DNA of 64,000 bases from Sphingobacterium spiritivorum. GTDB taxonomy: Bacteria; Bacteroidota; Bacteroidia; Sphingobacteriales; Sphingobacteriaceae. A program made the translations under genes and the position numbers. The DNA lies in contig NZ_CP068082.1 of assembly GCF_016724845.1 (NCBI RefSeq), forward strand, positions 1,550,001 through 1,614,000, read 5' to 3'. This document shows, piece after piece, positions 1 to 8,129 of the stretch (position 1 is its first letter; the number at the start of each line of letters is the position of its first letter). The notes under the pieces were generated by a model. That model had not been told where the DNA came from. It was given only the letters and a program-made list of their open reading frames with translations, and searched no databases.

Positions 1-204
1 AATGCGGATCCAAACTTGACCTTCACGTTTCATGTAACGTGTTACGGCAATACGCGCTGCCTCAATCTGGCGGCTGGTGATCCATGCTGGCTCCAGTGAT
101 TTGATACCGAATGACCCGAAAGCTAACTCTGCTCCACGTGAAGCGTTACCTTTCATACGGCCTTTCTGCATCTTTCTGAACTTCGTTCTTTTTGGCTGTA
201 ACAT
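1..204 (-). CDS. rplP: 50S ribosomal protein L16 (partial, N-terminal 68 codons)
   Basis: Translating the minus strand from the ATG at 204 gives an uninterrupted protein beginning [19 protein letters not shown]. This is the highly conserved start of L16, followed by the [19 protein letters not shown] segment. The window edge cuts the gene, so about half of it is present. L16 sits near the tRNA elbow in the 50S subunit and helps organise the peptidyl-transferase centre. It follows rpsC in the usual S10 operon order. A 16-bp perfect palindrome lies between rpsC and this start. Confidence 0.97.
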   Translation of the reverse strand, partial: MLQPKRTKFRKMQKGRMKGNASRGAELAFGSFGIKSLEPAWITSRQIEAARIAVTRYMKREGQVWIRI

Positions 205-221
205 GTTCGTATTTTATTTAA

Positions 222-237
222 TCCGCCAGCTGGCGGA
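222..237. repeat. 16-bp perfect palindrome between rpsC and rplP
   Basis: TCCGCCAGCTGGCGGA reads identically on both strands. It is much richer in GC than the A/T-rich 59-bp spacer around it. In RNA it would form an 8-bp stem only without a loop, or a shorter stem with a small loop. There is no T-run, so it is not an obvious terminator. It resembles a short dispersed intergenic palindrome more than a ribosomal control element. Confidence 0.6.
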
Positions 238-263
238 CATTTGTTGTAATCTATTAAACTTAA

Positions 264-1073
264 TTAACCTCTATTTGCACCACCACGGTTGTTGTTTCCG
301 CCACCACGGTTGTTGTTTCCACCACGGTTGTTTCCACCACGACCACCTTTACGGTTGTTGTTATCACGGTCGCGACGTTCACCACCTTCGTTTCCACCAC
401 GTGTTTTTACGTTAGATGTCTGACCGATGTTAGGAGACAAGTCACGTTTACCGTATACTTCACCTTTACAGATCCACACCTTAACACCGATTTTACCGTA
501 AGTAGTCAATGCTTCTGCTAATGCATAATCGATATCTGCACGCAATGTGTGAAGAGGAGTTCTTCCTTCTTTGTACTGCTCAGTACGTGCCATTTCAGCA
601 CCACCAAGACGACCAGAACACATTACTTTGATACCTTCAGCACCCATACGCATTGTAGATGCGATAGCTGTTTTCATTGCACGACGGAATGAAATACGTG
701 CTTCTAATTGCTTAGCTACACCTTCAGCTACTAATTTAGCATCTAACTCAGGACGTTTGATCTCGAAAATGTTGATTTGAACATCCTTTTTAGTCAGTTT
801 CTTCAACTCTTCTTTGATCTTGTCAACTTCCTGACCGCCTTTACCGATAACGATACCCGGGCGTGCTGTATGTACAGTTACAGTGATGCGTTTTAAAGTT
901 CTTTCAATAACAACTTTTGCTACTCCACCTTTTGCGATACGAACAGAAAGATATTTTCTGATTTTTTCGTCCTCAACCAATTTATCGGAATAGTTGTTGC
1001 CTCCGAACCAATTAGAATCCCATCCTTTGATGATTCCTAATCTGCTACCTATTGGATTTGCTTTTTGTCCCAT
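264..1073 (-). CDS. rpsC: 30S ribosomal protein S3
   Basis: S3 forms part of the mRNA entry channel and helicase site of the 30S head. The 269-residue product begins [13 protein letters not shown]. It has the type-2 KH domain with GKGG at residues 77-80 and the conserved C-terminal domain ending near residue 225. Residues 226-269 are an unusual low-complexity tail made almost only of Gly, Asn and Arg (repeats such as GGNNNRGG). The typical family length is about 210-240 residues, so the tail is an extension. The gene lies between rplV and rplP in standard order. Confidence 0.97.
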   Translation of the reverse strand: MGQKANPIGSRLGIIKGWDSNWFGGNNYSDKLVEDEKIRKYLSVRIAKGGVAKVVIERTLKRITVTVHTARPGIVIGKGGQEVDKIKEELKKLTKKDVQINIFEIKRPELDAKLVAEGVAKQLEARISFRRAMKTAIASTMRMGAEGIKVMCSGRLGGAEMARTEQYKEGRTPLHTLRADIDYALAEALTTYGKIGVKVWICKGEVYGKRDLSPNIGQTSNVKTRGGNEGGERRDRDNNNRKGGRGGNNRGGNNNRGGGNNNRGGANRG

Positions 1074-1084
1074 TCTTCTAAATA

Positions 1085-1516
1085 TTAGTTGTTTACGTTA
1101 TTTAAACTATCTACTACCAAAGTTACATGGTTAGAGCGTTTACGAATTCTGTAACCACGGCCTTGAGGTGCAGGTCTCAATCTTTTCAATTGGCGACCTC
1201 CGCCTACAGACACTTCTTTTACAAATAGAGCGCTATCTTCTACTGACTGGCCTTCATTGTGAGCCTCCCAGTTTTTGATTGCCGATAGTAATAATTTTTC
1301 TACACGGCTTGCAGCTTCTTTGCTAGAGTGCTTAAGAATATATAAAGCGTTTTCTACTTTTTCGCCACGGATTAAGTCCACTACTAAACGCATTTTGCGC
1401 GGAGAAGTAGGGCAGTTTAATAATTTGGCAGTAGAAGCTCCTCCTATTTGAGCTTTTTCCTGCTCTTTGCGCTGCTTAATTAAAACAGACTTTTTAAGTT
1501 TTCTTGTTGCTTCCAT
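1085..1516 (-). CDS. rplV: 50S ribosomal protein L22
   Basis: L22 lines the peptide exit tunnel. The core is recognisable from [17 protein letters not shown] (about residues 35-51) through the hairpin segment [19 protein letters not shown] near the C terminus. At 143 residues it is longer than the usual 110 or so. The extra length is a charged N-terminal extension ([18 protein letters not shown]) that also occurs in other Bacteroidota L22 proteins. Spacing to rpsS (6 bp) and rpsC (11 bp) indicates cotranscription. Confidence 0.96.
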   Translation of the reverse strand: MEATRKLKKSVLIKQRKEQEKAQIGGASTAKLLNCPTSPRKMRLVVDLIRGEKVENALYILKHSSKEAASRVEKLLLSAIKNWEAHNEGQSVEDSALFVKEVSVGGGRQLKRLRPAPQGRGYRIRKRSNHVTLVVDSLNNVNN

Positions 1517-1522
1517 TACCTA

Positions 1523-1789
1523 TTATTTTTTCTTTTCTGCGTGACCTCTGAATGTACGCGTAGGCGCGAATTCACCAAGTTTGTGACCAACCATATTCTC
1601 TGTTACATAAACAGGGATAAATTTATTCCCGTTGTGCACTGCGAAGGTATGGCCAACAAAATCAGGTGAAATCATTGATCTACGAGACCATGTTTTGATA
1701 ACTGACTTTTTGTTAGTTTCATTCATAGAAAGAACTTTTCTTTCTAAGTTGTGATCGATATAAGGACCTTTTTTAATTGAACGAGCCAT
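1523..1789 (-). CDS. rpsS: 30S ribosomal protein S19
   Basis: This 88-residue protein has the complete S19 signature: [15 protein letters not shown] at the N terminus, [23 protein letters not shown] in the middle and [14 protein letters not shown] at the end. S19 binds the 16S rRNA in the 30S head with S13. The start codon overlaps the end of rplB by one base at 1789, which suggests translational coupling. Confidence 0.97.
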   Translation of the reverse strand: MARSIKKGPYIDHNLERKVLSMNETNKKSVIKTWSRRSMISPDFVGHTFAVHNGNKFIPVYVTENMVGHKLGEFAPTRTFRGHAEKKK

Positions 1790-2613
1790 TATTTTTTCCT
1801 TCTCTCAATGATGTAACGATTCGATGTTTTCTTCTTGTAGCGTGTTTTGAAGCCTTTAGCTAATACGCCATTACGTGAACGAGGGTGACCTCCTGAAGTA
1901 CGGCCCTCACCACCACCCATAGGGTGATCTACCGGGTTCATAGCCACACCACGAACGCGAGGACGACGACCTAACCAACGTTTTCTACCTGCTTTACCCA
2001 ATACCTGGTTAAATTTCTCCTGGTTCGATACTGAACCAATGGTAGCAACACATGTCAATAAGATCATACGTGTCTCACCCGAAGGTAATTTGATGATAGC
2101 ATATTTACCATCACGAGCTGACAACTGAGCGTATGTACCAGCACTACGAGCGATAGAACCACCTTGACCAGGGTTCAATTCGATGTTGTGGATGATAGAA
2201 CCCAAAGGAATCTTTGCTAATGGTAAAGTGTTACCAATTTCTGGGGCTACTGATTCACCTGCAACCACTGTCTGACCAACTGTTAATCCAGCTGGAGCAA
2301 TGATGTAACGTTTTTCACCGTCTGCATAATGTAATAATGCAATACGTGCAGTACGATTTGGATCGTACTCGATTGTAGCTACTGTTGCAGGGATATCTTT
2401 TTTATCGCGTTTGAAATCTATTAATCGGTATGCTTTTTTGTGTCCCCCACCGAGATAACGCATAGTCATTTTACCGGAGTTATTACGACCGCCTGATTTC
2501 TTGATTTTTACTACTAACGATTTTTCAGGAACGTTTGTAGTTACATCAGAATAATCTGCGCCTACTCTGAAGCGCGTACCTGGGGTAACCGGTTTGAATC
2601 TTTTAACTGCCAT
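1789..2613 (-). CDS. rplB: 50S ribosomal protein L2
   Basis: L2 is a primary 23S rRNA binder required for subunit association and peptidyl transfer. The 274-residue product has the usual full length. It contains [23 protein letters not shown] near residue 40 and the conserved C-terminal block [19 protein letters not shown] followed by a basic tail ending YIIERRKK. It sits between rplW (6-bp gap) and rpsS (1-bp overlap). Confidence 0.97.
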   Translation of the reverse strand: MAVKRFKPVTPGTRFRVGADYSDVTTNVPEKSLVVKIKKSGGRNNSGKMTMRYLGGGHKKAYRLIDFKRDKKDIPATVATIEYDPNRTARIALLHYADGEKRYIIAPAGLTVGQTVVAGESVAPEIGNTLPLAKIPLGSIIHNIELNPGQGGSIARSAGTYAQLSARDGKYAIIKLPSGETRMILLTCVATIGSVSNQEKFNQVLGKAGRKRWLGRRPRVRGVAMNPVDHPMGGGEGRTSGGHPRSRNGVLAKGFKTRYKKKTSNRYIIERRKK

Positions 2614-2619
2614 TTCTAA

Positions 2620-2910
2620 TTATATAGTACTGTAAAAGTCAATAGTTTCACCATCTTTAACTGTAATGATGGCCTTTTTATACTTAGGGCTTCTGCCTGA
2701 AACAAAACCTGCTTTTGTGTAACGGCTTTTTGCTTTTCCAGCAACTACTGCAGTGTTAACCGCAACTACTGTTACGCCGAACATAGCTTCTACAGCCGTT
2801 TTGATTTGGATTTTGTTTGCTCTGTGATCCACTTTGAAAGCGTAACGGTTAAATTTTTCCGTTAGGGTTGAAGCTTTCTCAGTTAAGATAGGTTTTTTGA
2901 TAATTTCCAT
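2620..2910 (-). CDS. rplW: 50S ribosomal protein L23
   Basis: The 96-residue L23 starts MEIIKKPILTEKASTLTEKFNRY, the canonical L23 opening (PILTEK). It continues with KVDHRANKIQIKTAVEAMFGV. L23 surrounds the tunnel exit and docks trigger factor and the signal recognition particle. The stop of rplD lies 1 bp upstream of this start, so the two genes are tightly coupled. Confidence 0.97.
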   Translation of the reverse strand: MEIIKKPILTEKASTLTEKFNRYAFKVDHRANKIQIKTAVEAMFGVTVVAVNTAVVAGKAKSRYTKAGFVSGRSPKYKKAIITVKDGETIDFYSTI

Positions 2911-2911
2911 A

Positions 2912-3541
2912 TTACTTAGCGAATGCCTCCTCCAAAGTTTTAACAGAATCTGTTGTCAATAACAATTTAGTAGCGTTCAATACATCATATGTATTCAACT
3001 GATCAGCTGATACTACTTTTGCTTTTTTCAAGTTTCTGCTTGATAAATAAACATTATTGTCATATGCTGGCAATACCAACAAAGTTTTTTCGTCTGCAAC
3101 ATTTAATGCAGCTACCAAACTAACGTAGTTTTTTGTTTTGATCGTGTCAAAACTAACTGCGTCCAAAACAACGATATTGTTCTCTTGTGCTTTGTAGCTT
3201 AATGCAGATTTACGTGCTAATTGTTTCAATTTTTTGTTCAATTTGAAACTGTAGTCACGAGGTTGAGGACCGAATACACGACCACCACCATTAAACAATG
3301 GAGATTTGATGCTACCCGCACGGGCACCACCTGTACCTTTTTGTTTGTGTAATTTACGAGTAGAACCCGCGATTTCGTTACGTTGTTTAGATTTGTGGGT
3401 ACCTTGACGTTGATTAGCCAAATACTGTTTAACATCTAAATAAATCGCATGATCGTTAGGCTCTAACCCAAATACCGACTCAGGAAGTTGCACCTTGGCA
3501 CCTGTTTCTTTACCTGATAAATTTAAAACTTTAACTTCCAT
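2912..3541 (-). CDS. rplD: 50S ribosomal protein L4
   Basis: The 209-residue protein carries the L4 signature region [45 protein letters not shown]. This is the extended loop that reaches the peptide tunnel. In some bacteria L4 also represses its own S10 operon post-transcriptionally; whether that happens here cannot be judged from sequence. The gene is 4 bp downstream of rplC and 1 bp upstream of rplW. Confidence 0.97.
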   Translation of the reverse strand: MEVKVLNLSGKETGAKVQLPESVFGLEPNDHAIYLDVKQYLANQRQGTHKSKQRNEIAGSTRKLHKQKGTGGARAGSIKSPLFNGGGRVFGPQPRDYSFKLNKKLKQLARKSALSYKAQENNIVVLDAVSFDTIKTKNYVSLVAALNVADEKTLLVLPAYDNNVYLSSRNLKKAKVVSADQLNTYDVLNATKLLLTTDSVKTLEEAFAK

Positions 3542-3545
3542 CTTC

Positions 3546-4163
3546 CTATTTGTCTACGATTACATAAGAACCTTTAGCTCCTGGAATGGAACCACTAACA
3601 ACGATTAGGTTTTGCTCAGCATAAACTTTCAACACTTGTAAGTTTTGAACTTTTACACGATCACCACCTGTACGACCAGCCATGCGCATACCTTTGAATA
3701 CGCGTGAAGGCCAAGATGAAGCACCTAATGAACCTGGAGCACGTAGTCTGTTGTGCTGACCGTGAGTCGCACCTCCTACACCACCAAATCCGTGACGCTT
3801 CATAACACCTTGGAAACCTTTACCTTTTGAAGTACCGACTACATCTACGTACTCGCCTTCTTCAAAAATAGTAACGTCAACTACATCACCAAGTTGTTTT
3901 TCGTCTGGGAAAGTTTTAAATTCTACCAACTTACGCTTAGGCGTTGTGTTTGCTTTTGCAAAATGCCCTTTTAAAGATGCTGTCGTGTTCTTTTCTTTAG
4001 CTTCACCGAAGCCTAATTGAACAGCGGAATAGCCATCTTTGTCTTCCGTACGTATCTGCGTAACCACGCACGGTCCAGCCTCAATTACTGTACAAGGAAT
4101 ATTCTTTCCTTCTTCATTGTACAGGCTGGTCATTCCTACTTTTTTACCAATAATTCCTGACAT
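3546..4163 (-). CDS. rplC: 50S ribosomal protein L3
   Basis: L3 is an early 23S assembly protein near the peptidyl-transferase centre. The 205-residue product starts [20 protein letters not shown] and carries the signature [23 protein letters not shown] and the block [20 protein letters not shown]. It is the first gene of this operon. The expected upstream neighbour rpsJ is absent, and the gene is served by a well-formed promoter about 80 bp upstream. Confidence 0.97.
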   Translation of the reverse strand: MSGIIGKKVGMTSLYNEEGKNIPCTVIEAGPCVVTQIRTEDKDGYSAVQLGFGEAKEKNTTASLKGHFAKANTTPKRKLVEFKTFPDEKQLGDVVDVTIFEEGEYVDVVGTSKGKGFQGVMKRHGFGGVGGATHGQHNRLRAPGSLGASSWPSRVFKGMRMAGRTGGDRVKVQNLQVLKVYAEQNLIVVSGSIPGAKGSYVIVDK

Positions 4164-4190
4164 GTTATAAATTAATTAATTAAAGTCCTT

Positions 4191-4208
4191 CGAAGCAGTA
4201 GGGCTTCG
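4191..4208 (-). other. stem-loop in the rplC 5' leader
   Basis: CGAAGC (4191-4196) and GCTTCG (4203-4208) are perfect 6-bp complements with a 6-nt loop. They lie in the transcribed leader between the rplC promoter and its start codon. The position suits a ribosomal-protein autoregulatory leader, but no known L3 or L4 binding motif is recognised, so a role is only a possibility. Confidence 0.4.
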
Positions 4209-4240
4209 CTCAAGACATACTATCCCCATTAAAGGGATTG

Positions 4241-4271
4241 CAAAAGTACAAACATTTCTTTAACTATCAAA
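4241..4271 (-). promoter_or_regulatory. promoter of the rplC ribosomal operon
   Basis: On the minus strand TTTG (4271-4268) is followed after 19 nt by TACTTTTG (4248-4241). This matches the Bacteroidota vegetative promoter, a -33 TTTG and a -7 TAnnTTTG with about 19 nt between. Transcription would start about 70 nt before the rplC ATG. The same element order and spacing recur upstream of acpP. Confidence 0.8.
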
Positions 4272-4318
4272 TAATTAGTGAATTATTTTTTTCATTTCCT
4301 TTTTCCCATACGCCCGGC

Positions 4319-4358
4319 AAAAAAAATAGCGGAAACTTTGCCTCCAAAATTTCCGCTA
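4319..4358 (-). terminator. rho-independent terminator after the PUL operon
   Basis: Read on the minus strand, TAGCGGAAA and TTTCCGCTA form a 9-bp perfect stem (4358-4350 with 4335-4327) around a 14-nt loop, followed directly by a run of eight T. It lies 24 bp beyond the stop of the last PUL gene. It separates the PUL from the rplC promoter. Confidence 0.88.
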
Positions 4359-4381
4359 TAATATTCAAAGAGAAATAACTG

Positions 4382-5626
4382 TTATTCCTTAATAATGGGA
4401 TCACCTTTTAGCAGACGCTGATATCTCACTAATGCTTCTACATAATAATAGTCAGCATATGTCAGTGGTACATCCACTTCTGAATTAAGTGGGATAGCGC
4501 CTACACTGTGCTGCAGTATATAACCTCCGGTCTCGCCATAGGCTGACTTGTAAGGAGCTGAGGAGAGATTTTCCAGGATTTTCTCTGCTTTTTCTATGTA
4601 TCCCGCAGACTCTTTGCCTTTTGTGTATTGCGCAAGCTCCAACAGTGCTGAAGTATACAGAGCCGCAGCGGACACATCGCGCAGATCTTTATTCTTATAC
4701 ATCTTGCTGTCTGCAGGGATCTTATCCTTATCAAAGTCCCAGTAAGGGATCAGGTCCGCCGGAAGATTGGGATTTGTCAATATATATTTTGCAATATTTC
4801 GTGCCTGATTGAGGTACTTTTTATCTTTTGTTTCACGGTACATCATGGTATAGCCGTAGAGTGCCCAGCCCTGCCCTCTTGACCATGCCGATTCATCAAA
4901 GGCTCCCTGATGTGTTTTCTTGGCGATCACCTTGCCGGTTTCCTGATCATAATCAATCACATGATAAGAACTGTAATCTTTTCTAAAGTGATTTTTTAAC
5001 GTAGTATTGGCATGCGTCACGGCGATATTATAATATCGGGGATCCCCAGTGATTCTGGAAACCTGAGTCAGGAATTCCAGATTCATCATATTATCAATGA
5101 TCACAGGATATTTCCATGATCCGTGATCCCAGGATCGGATGGCTTTCGTGACGGAACTATAACGTGAAGACAGCGAATTCGCTCCGGTGACCAATACCTC
5201 TTTATAATCGCTGGAGTCACCGGTAAGGCGTAATGCATTTCCAAAACTGCAATACAACATAAATCCCAGATCGTGTGTACCCTTATTATTTTTCTCTTTT
5301 TCAAGAAACTTCAGCTTCTCCTCTGCGTAATTTAACAAGGACTTATCTCCGGTTCCTTCATATAAATATAACAACGTACCCGGATAGAAACCGGAACACC
5401 ACCAGCTTGATCCCGAAAATACTTCTTTCCCGTTTTCAAAGGTCTTTGGAAATTTACCTTCAGGGGTCTGGTTTGCCAGCACTTTAATCTGCTTAGCTGC
5501 ATCTTTAAGGTTCTCTTCAATAAAGGAAGAGCTCAAACGGAGAGCAGATTTCTTCTGACCGAAAGAAGGCGATATTACAGAGATGGAGAGAATAACTAAA
5601 GCAAGGGCTTGTGACTTAACATTCAT
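4382..5626 (-). CDS. GH88 unsaturated glucuronyl hydrolase, copy 1
   Basis: Family 88 enzymes remove the 4,5-unsaturated uronic acid that polysaccharide lyases leave at the non-reducing end of oligosaccharides. They do so by hydrating its double bond. The 414-residue product has a signal peptide (residues 1-23, ending SPSFG) and an (alpha/alpha)6-barrel body. THDLGF with Asp119 and PVIIDNMMNLEF with Asp178 match the two essential aspartates of characterised family members, with similar spacing. FDESAWSRGQGWALYGY is also typical. It is the last gene of the PUL and closely resembles the product of 8130-9389, so the two are duplicates. The substrate cannot be read from sequence. Confidence 0.92.
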   Translation of the reverse strand: MNVKSQALALVILSISVISPSFGQKKSALRLSSSFIEENLKDAAKQIKVLANQTPEGKFPKTFENGKEVFSGSSWWCSGFYPGTLLYLYEGTGDKSLLNYAEEKLKFLEKEKNNKGTHDLGFMLYCSFGNALRLTGDSSDYKEVLVTGANSLSSRYSSVTKAIRSWDHGSWKYPVIIDNMMNLEFLTQVSRITGDPRYYNIAVTHANTTLKNHFRKDYSSYHVIDYDQETGKVIAKKTHQGAFDESAWSRGQGWALYGYTMMYRETKDKKYLNQARNIAKYILTNPNLPADLIPYWDFDKDKIPADSKMYKNKDLRDVSAAALYTSALLELAQYTKGKESAGYIEKAEKILENLSSAPYKSAYGETGGYILQHSVGAIPLNSEVDVPLTYADYYYVEALVRYQRLLKGDPIIKE

Positions 5627-5666
5627 GTTTAAAAAATTCAGTTTAAAATTTATGTATCGGTGTTAA

Positions 5667-5674
5667 CAAACATA
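5667..5674 (-). promoter_or_regulatory. possible -7 promoter element upstream of GH88 copy 1
   Basis: The minus strand reads TATGTTTG, matching TAnnTTTG, about 40 bp before the GH88 start. It sits inside an imperfect palindrome (about 5661-5685) centred on CATATG. No -33 element is seen at the expected distance. It could be an internal PUL promoter, but the evidence is weak. Confidence 0.3.
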
Positions 5675-5817
5675 TGTTGATAACAGGTTTATTTTGATTT
5701 TTCCCGATAAATATATCTGATATTTTATGAACTGCCCATAGATTATTACGAAATCGTTATCGTGAAATAATGGCCGGCAGTAAGAGATGAGCAGAATGTC
5801 CTGACACAGATTTACTA

Positions 5818-7977
5818 TTAATTTGTAATCAATTTTACTTCTGCCTTTGCGTCCATTTCAAATTCATAAACAGCATCAGATTCTTTAATCAGTTTCACCT
5901 TACCTTTTTTCTTCCAGCTTATTTTGCCCGACAGATTAGGTCTGACCTTTATTCTTCCTCCCTTTTCACTACGGATAGTGATCTGTTTATTTACTCCATG
6001 TTCCCTTACTGCAGATAAGAGAAATGCGCCATCGGTTCGGAAATTTTCGAATGACACATCTTGCCAGTCATTTGGTATTGCCGGAAAGACTCTCACCTGC
6101 CCGTTCCAGTATTGCAGGCACATTTCCTGTATGCTGGTCATGGCTGACAGAGGGGTTTCGATAACAGGTCCTGATTCTGCATACAATGTATTGGGCTTGA
6201 CGTATTTTTTCAACAGTGTTTTTATCGCTTTTCTTGCTGCGTCCCCATCTTCCATCATTGCTTTCATAGAAGCTAATCCGGTATAGGAATATCCCTGCAA
6301 TGCAGTATTCATACTTTGCCAGTGATCAATGGAATTCTGGATCAGAGCTCTGTTTTCCTGTTGATCCCAATTGATCTCATAAAACGGATAGATCATCATC
6401 AAATGCGAATAGTGTCTGTGTGAAGTTGCATAAGATATATCTCTGGCAATCATAAATCCGTGCTGATCTTTTTGAAAATCAATTAAACTGGAATACACAT
6501 CTTTCCATTTTGTGAGAAGCGGATCCTGTTTGTGCAAATCATTATCCATAGAAATCAGCGCATTCAGCCCCCAACGCAAAATAGCCAGATCATAATTGGT
6601 ATCATACCCATACCCGTTGGGATATTCAGGAGAATATGTTTTCACTCCAATGTGATATTTCCCTTCTTCATTTTTCTCTAGAAGGTGTAAATAATAACTG
6701 ACGGAACGCTTAAGAATCGGAAACAAGGCATTTCCTGTTTCGGGATCCATACTGTACCTGTAATGCTGATAATAATAATATAACATCCAGGTCAGGTTAC
6801 CCAACTCGGCCTGTGCTATTGCTGAAATATCCGTTTTGTCATCTAATGTTAACGGAACAGGACTTAACATATCGGGTGAGGACAATCTTCCGATCGCTGC
6901 TGCATCACTTCTGTATGGCGCAGGCACATTCTTTGACAGATTTGAGACATTTTTATTGATCATACCCAGCAAGGATTGTGAAATATCCAGATGATTGGCG
7001 GTATAGACGGGCGAATAGGTCAATTGAATATTTAGATTGTGCCAATATGCCGGCCAAGGAGTAAGAGTTGTCCAAGGCCCCTGCAGATCAATCGCAGGTT
7101 TGTCACTACGTGTAGCACAAGCCAATTTATACAACTGCATCTGGTAGAATTGCTGCATCTCTATATCTGGAATCTGTAAGCGGGATTGAGCAAAATAGTT
7201 TTTCCACCATTGCTGATGGATTTGTATCGCCTTTTGATTTTTAAGATCCCATCCTTCAACAAGTTGTGTTGCTTCTTTCACATATGTGTCCGAAGATTGA
7301 CTATACCCGATACTTGCAACAATATATTTACCATTTCCTACCTGATGTGTTTTATATACAACGGCATAACCTCCCCCGGCTTTCAACGGTTGGTTGTAGA
7401 TTACTAAATCTCCCTGTATCATTTCCTTTGCCTTGGGATTAGGATCGTATTCTTCTGCTGTACCTTTTACAAAAAAGGTACGCGGACTGATGGCCGGTTC
7501 TCCTTTCCATGAAAGCTTGTAGTGACCTGTAAAGTCTTTATCATCCACTTCAATCAGGATAATATTATGCTGAGACAGTGTCATCGATTTAATGAGCAGA
7601 TTTCCCATACTGGTAGTTATTCCGGCTGTTGCATTGGCTTCTGTAAGATTCATCTCTCCCTGACTCCCTGTAATACGGGCATTTTCCAGCAGCAATTCCA
7701 GATGACCAACTGGTAGACGGGCTTTGTGGACCAGTATATTCTCTTTATCCCTGCGGTGATCATATACATCCGTTCGTCCCAGATCGATCCGTACGACACT
7801 ATCCTTTAAAAGATATGTCATCGTTCCGAGCAGACCGTTTCCTGTGAAAACTCCTTCGTAAATGGTCTGTCCCAGTTTTGCAAGCTGAATCTTTGGCTGG
7901 TATACAGAAGTTTGCTGCGCTTCAATATTATGAATCAAACCAACAATCAAGAATAGTAAACTATATAGATTTCTCAT
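5818..7977 (-). CDS. GH95-like glycoside hydrolase, secreted
   Basis: The 719-residue protein has a Sec signal peptide (residues 1-20). It has the architecture of family 95, which contains alpha-L-fucosidases and alpha-L-galactosidases with an inverting (alpha/alpha)6 barrel. YWHNLNIQ near residue 314 keeps the NxN pair. SPEYPNGYG near residue 446 resembles the acid-containing SPExP loop. SHRHYSHLMMIYP near residue 520 matches the family HRHxSHL block. The C-terminal part (EMCLQYWNGQVRVFPAIP) fits the C-terminal beta domain. It lies between the two GH88 genes, so it probably removes a neutral sugar from the same acidic glycan. The family is likely, the specificity unknown. Confidence 0.75.
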   Translation of the reverse strand: MRNLYSLLFLIVGLIHNIEAQQTSVYQPKIQLAKLGQTIYEGVFTGNGLLGTMTYLLKDSVVRIDLGRTDVYDHRRDKENILVHKARLPVGHLELLLENARITGSQGEMNLTEANATAGITTSMGNLLIKSMTLSQHNIILIEVDDKDFTGHYKLSWKGEPAISPRTFFVKGTAEEYDPNPKAKEMIQGDLVIYNQPLKAGGGYAVVYKTHQVGNGKYIVASIGYSQSSDTYVKEATQLVEGWDLKNQKAIQIHQQWWKNYFAQSRLQIPDIEMQQFYQMQLYKLACATRSDKPAIDLQGPWTTLTPWPAYWHNLNIQLTYSPVYTANHLDISQSLLGMINKNVSNLSKNVPAPYRSDAAAIGRLSSPDMLSPVPLTLDDKTDISAIAQAELGNLTWMLYYYYQHYRYSMDPETGNALFPILKRSVSYYLHLLEKNEEGKYHIGVKTYSPEYPNGYGYDTNYDLAILRWGLNALISMDNDLHKQDPLLTKWKDVYSSLIDFQKDQHGFMIARDISYATSHRHYSHLMMIYPFYEINWDQQENRALIQNSIDHWQSMNTALQGYSYTGLASMKAMMEDGDAARKAIKTLLKKYVKPNTLYAESGPVIETPLSAMTSIQEMCLQYWNGQVRVFPAIPNDWQDVSFENFRTDGAFLLSAVREHGVNKQITIRSEKGGRIKVRPNLSGKISWKKKGKVKLIKESDAVYEFEMDAKAEVKLITN

Positions 7978-7984
7978 AAAATGG

Positions 7985-8023
7985 TTTATTTGGAAGGCTT
8001 ATTTATTTGGAAGGCTTATTTAT
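7985..8023. repeat. 17-bp tandem duplication
   Basis: TTTATTTGGAAGGCTTA occurs twice head to tail (7985-8001 and 8002-8018), followed by a further TTTAT. It lies directly upstream of the GH95-like start codon at 7977. It looks like a recent slippage duplication in the 5' leader. It may change the spacing between ribosome and start, but no function is evident. Confidence 0.85.
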
Positions 8024-8129
8024 ATAACTAAGTTACAAAGCTGACATAGTCAGATCAGCCTTGTAATCGAGTATACAATATACGTATTATAATTTAACAA
8101 TTCATATATACCTGTTAACCTTACACTTG

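Noticed and set aside
77..415. Open frame of 112 codons on the plus strand with a His/Cys-rich end
   Set aside because: It lies opposite rplP and rpsC. The His/Cys richness is the antisense reading of the Gly/Asn/Arg repeats in S3.
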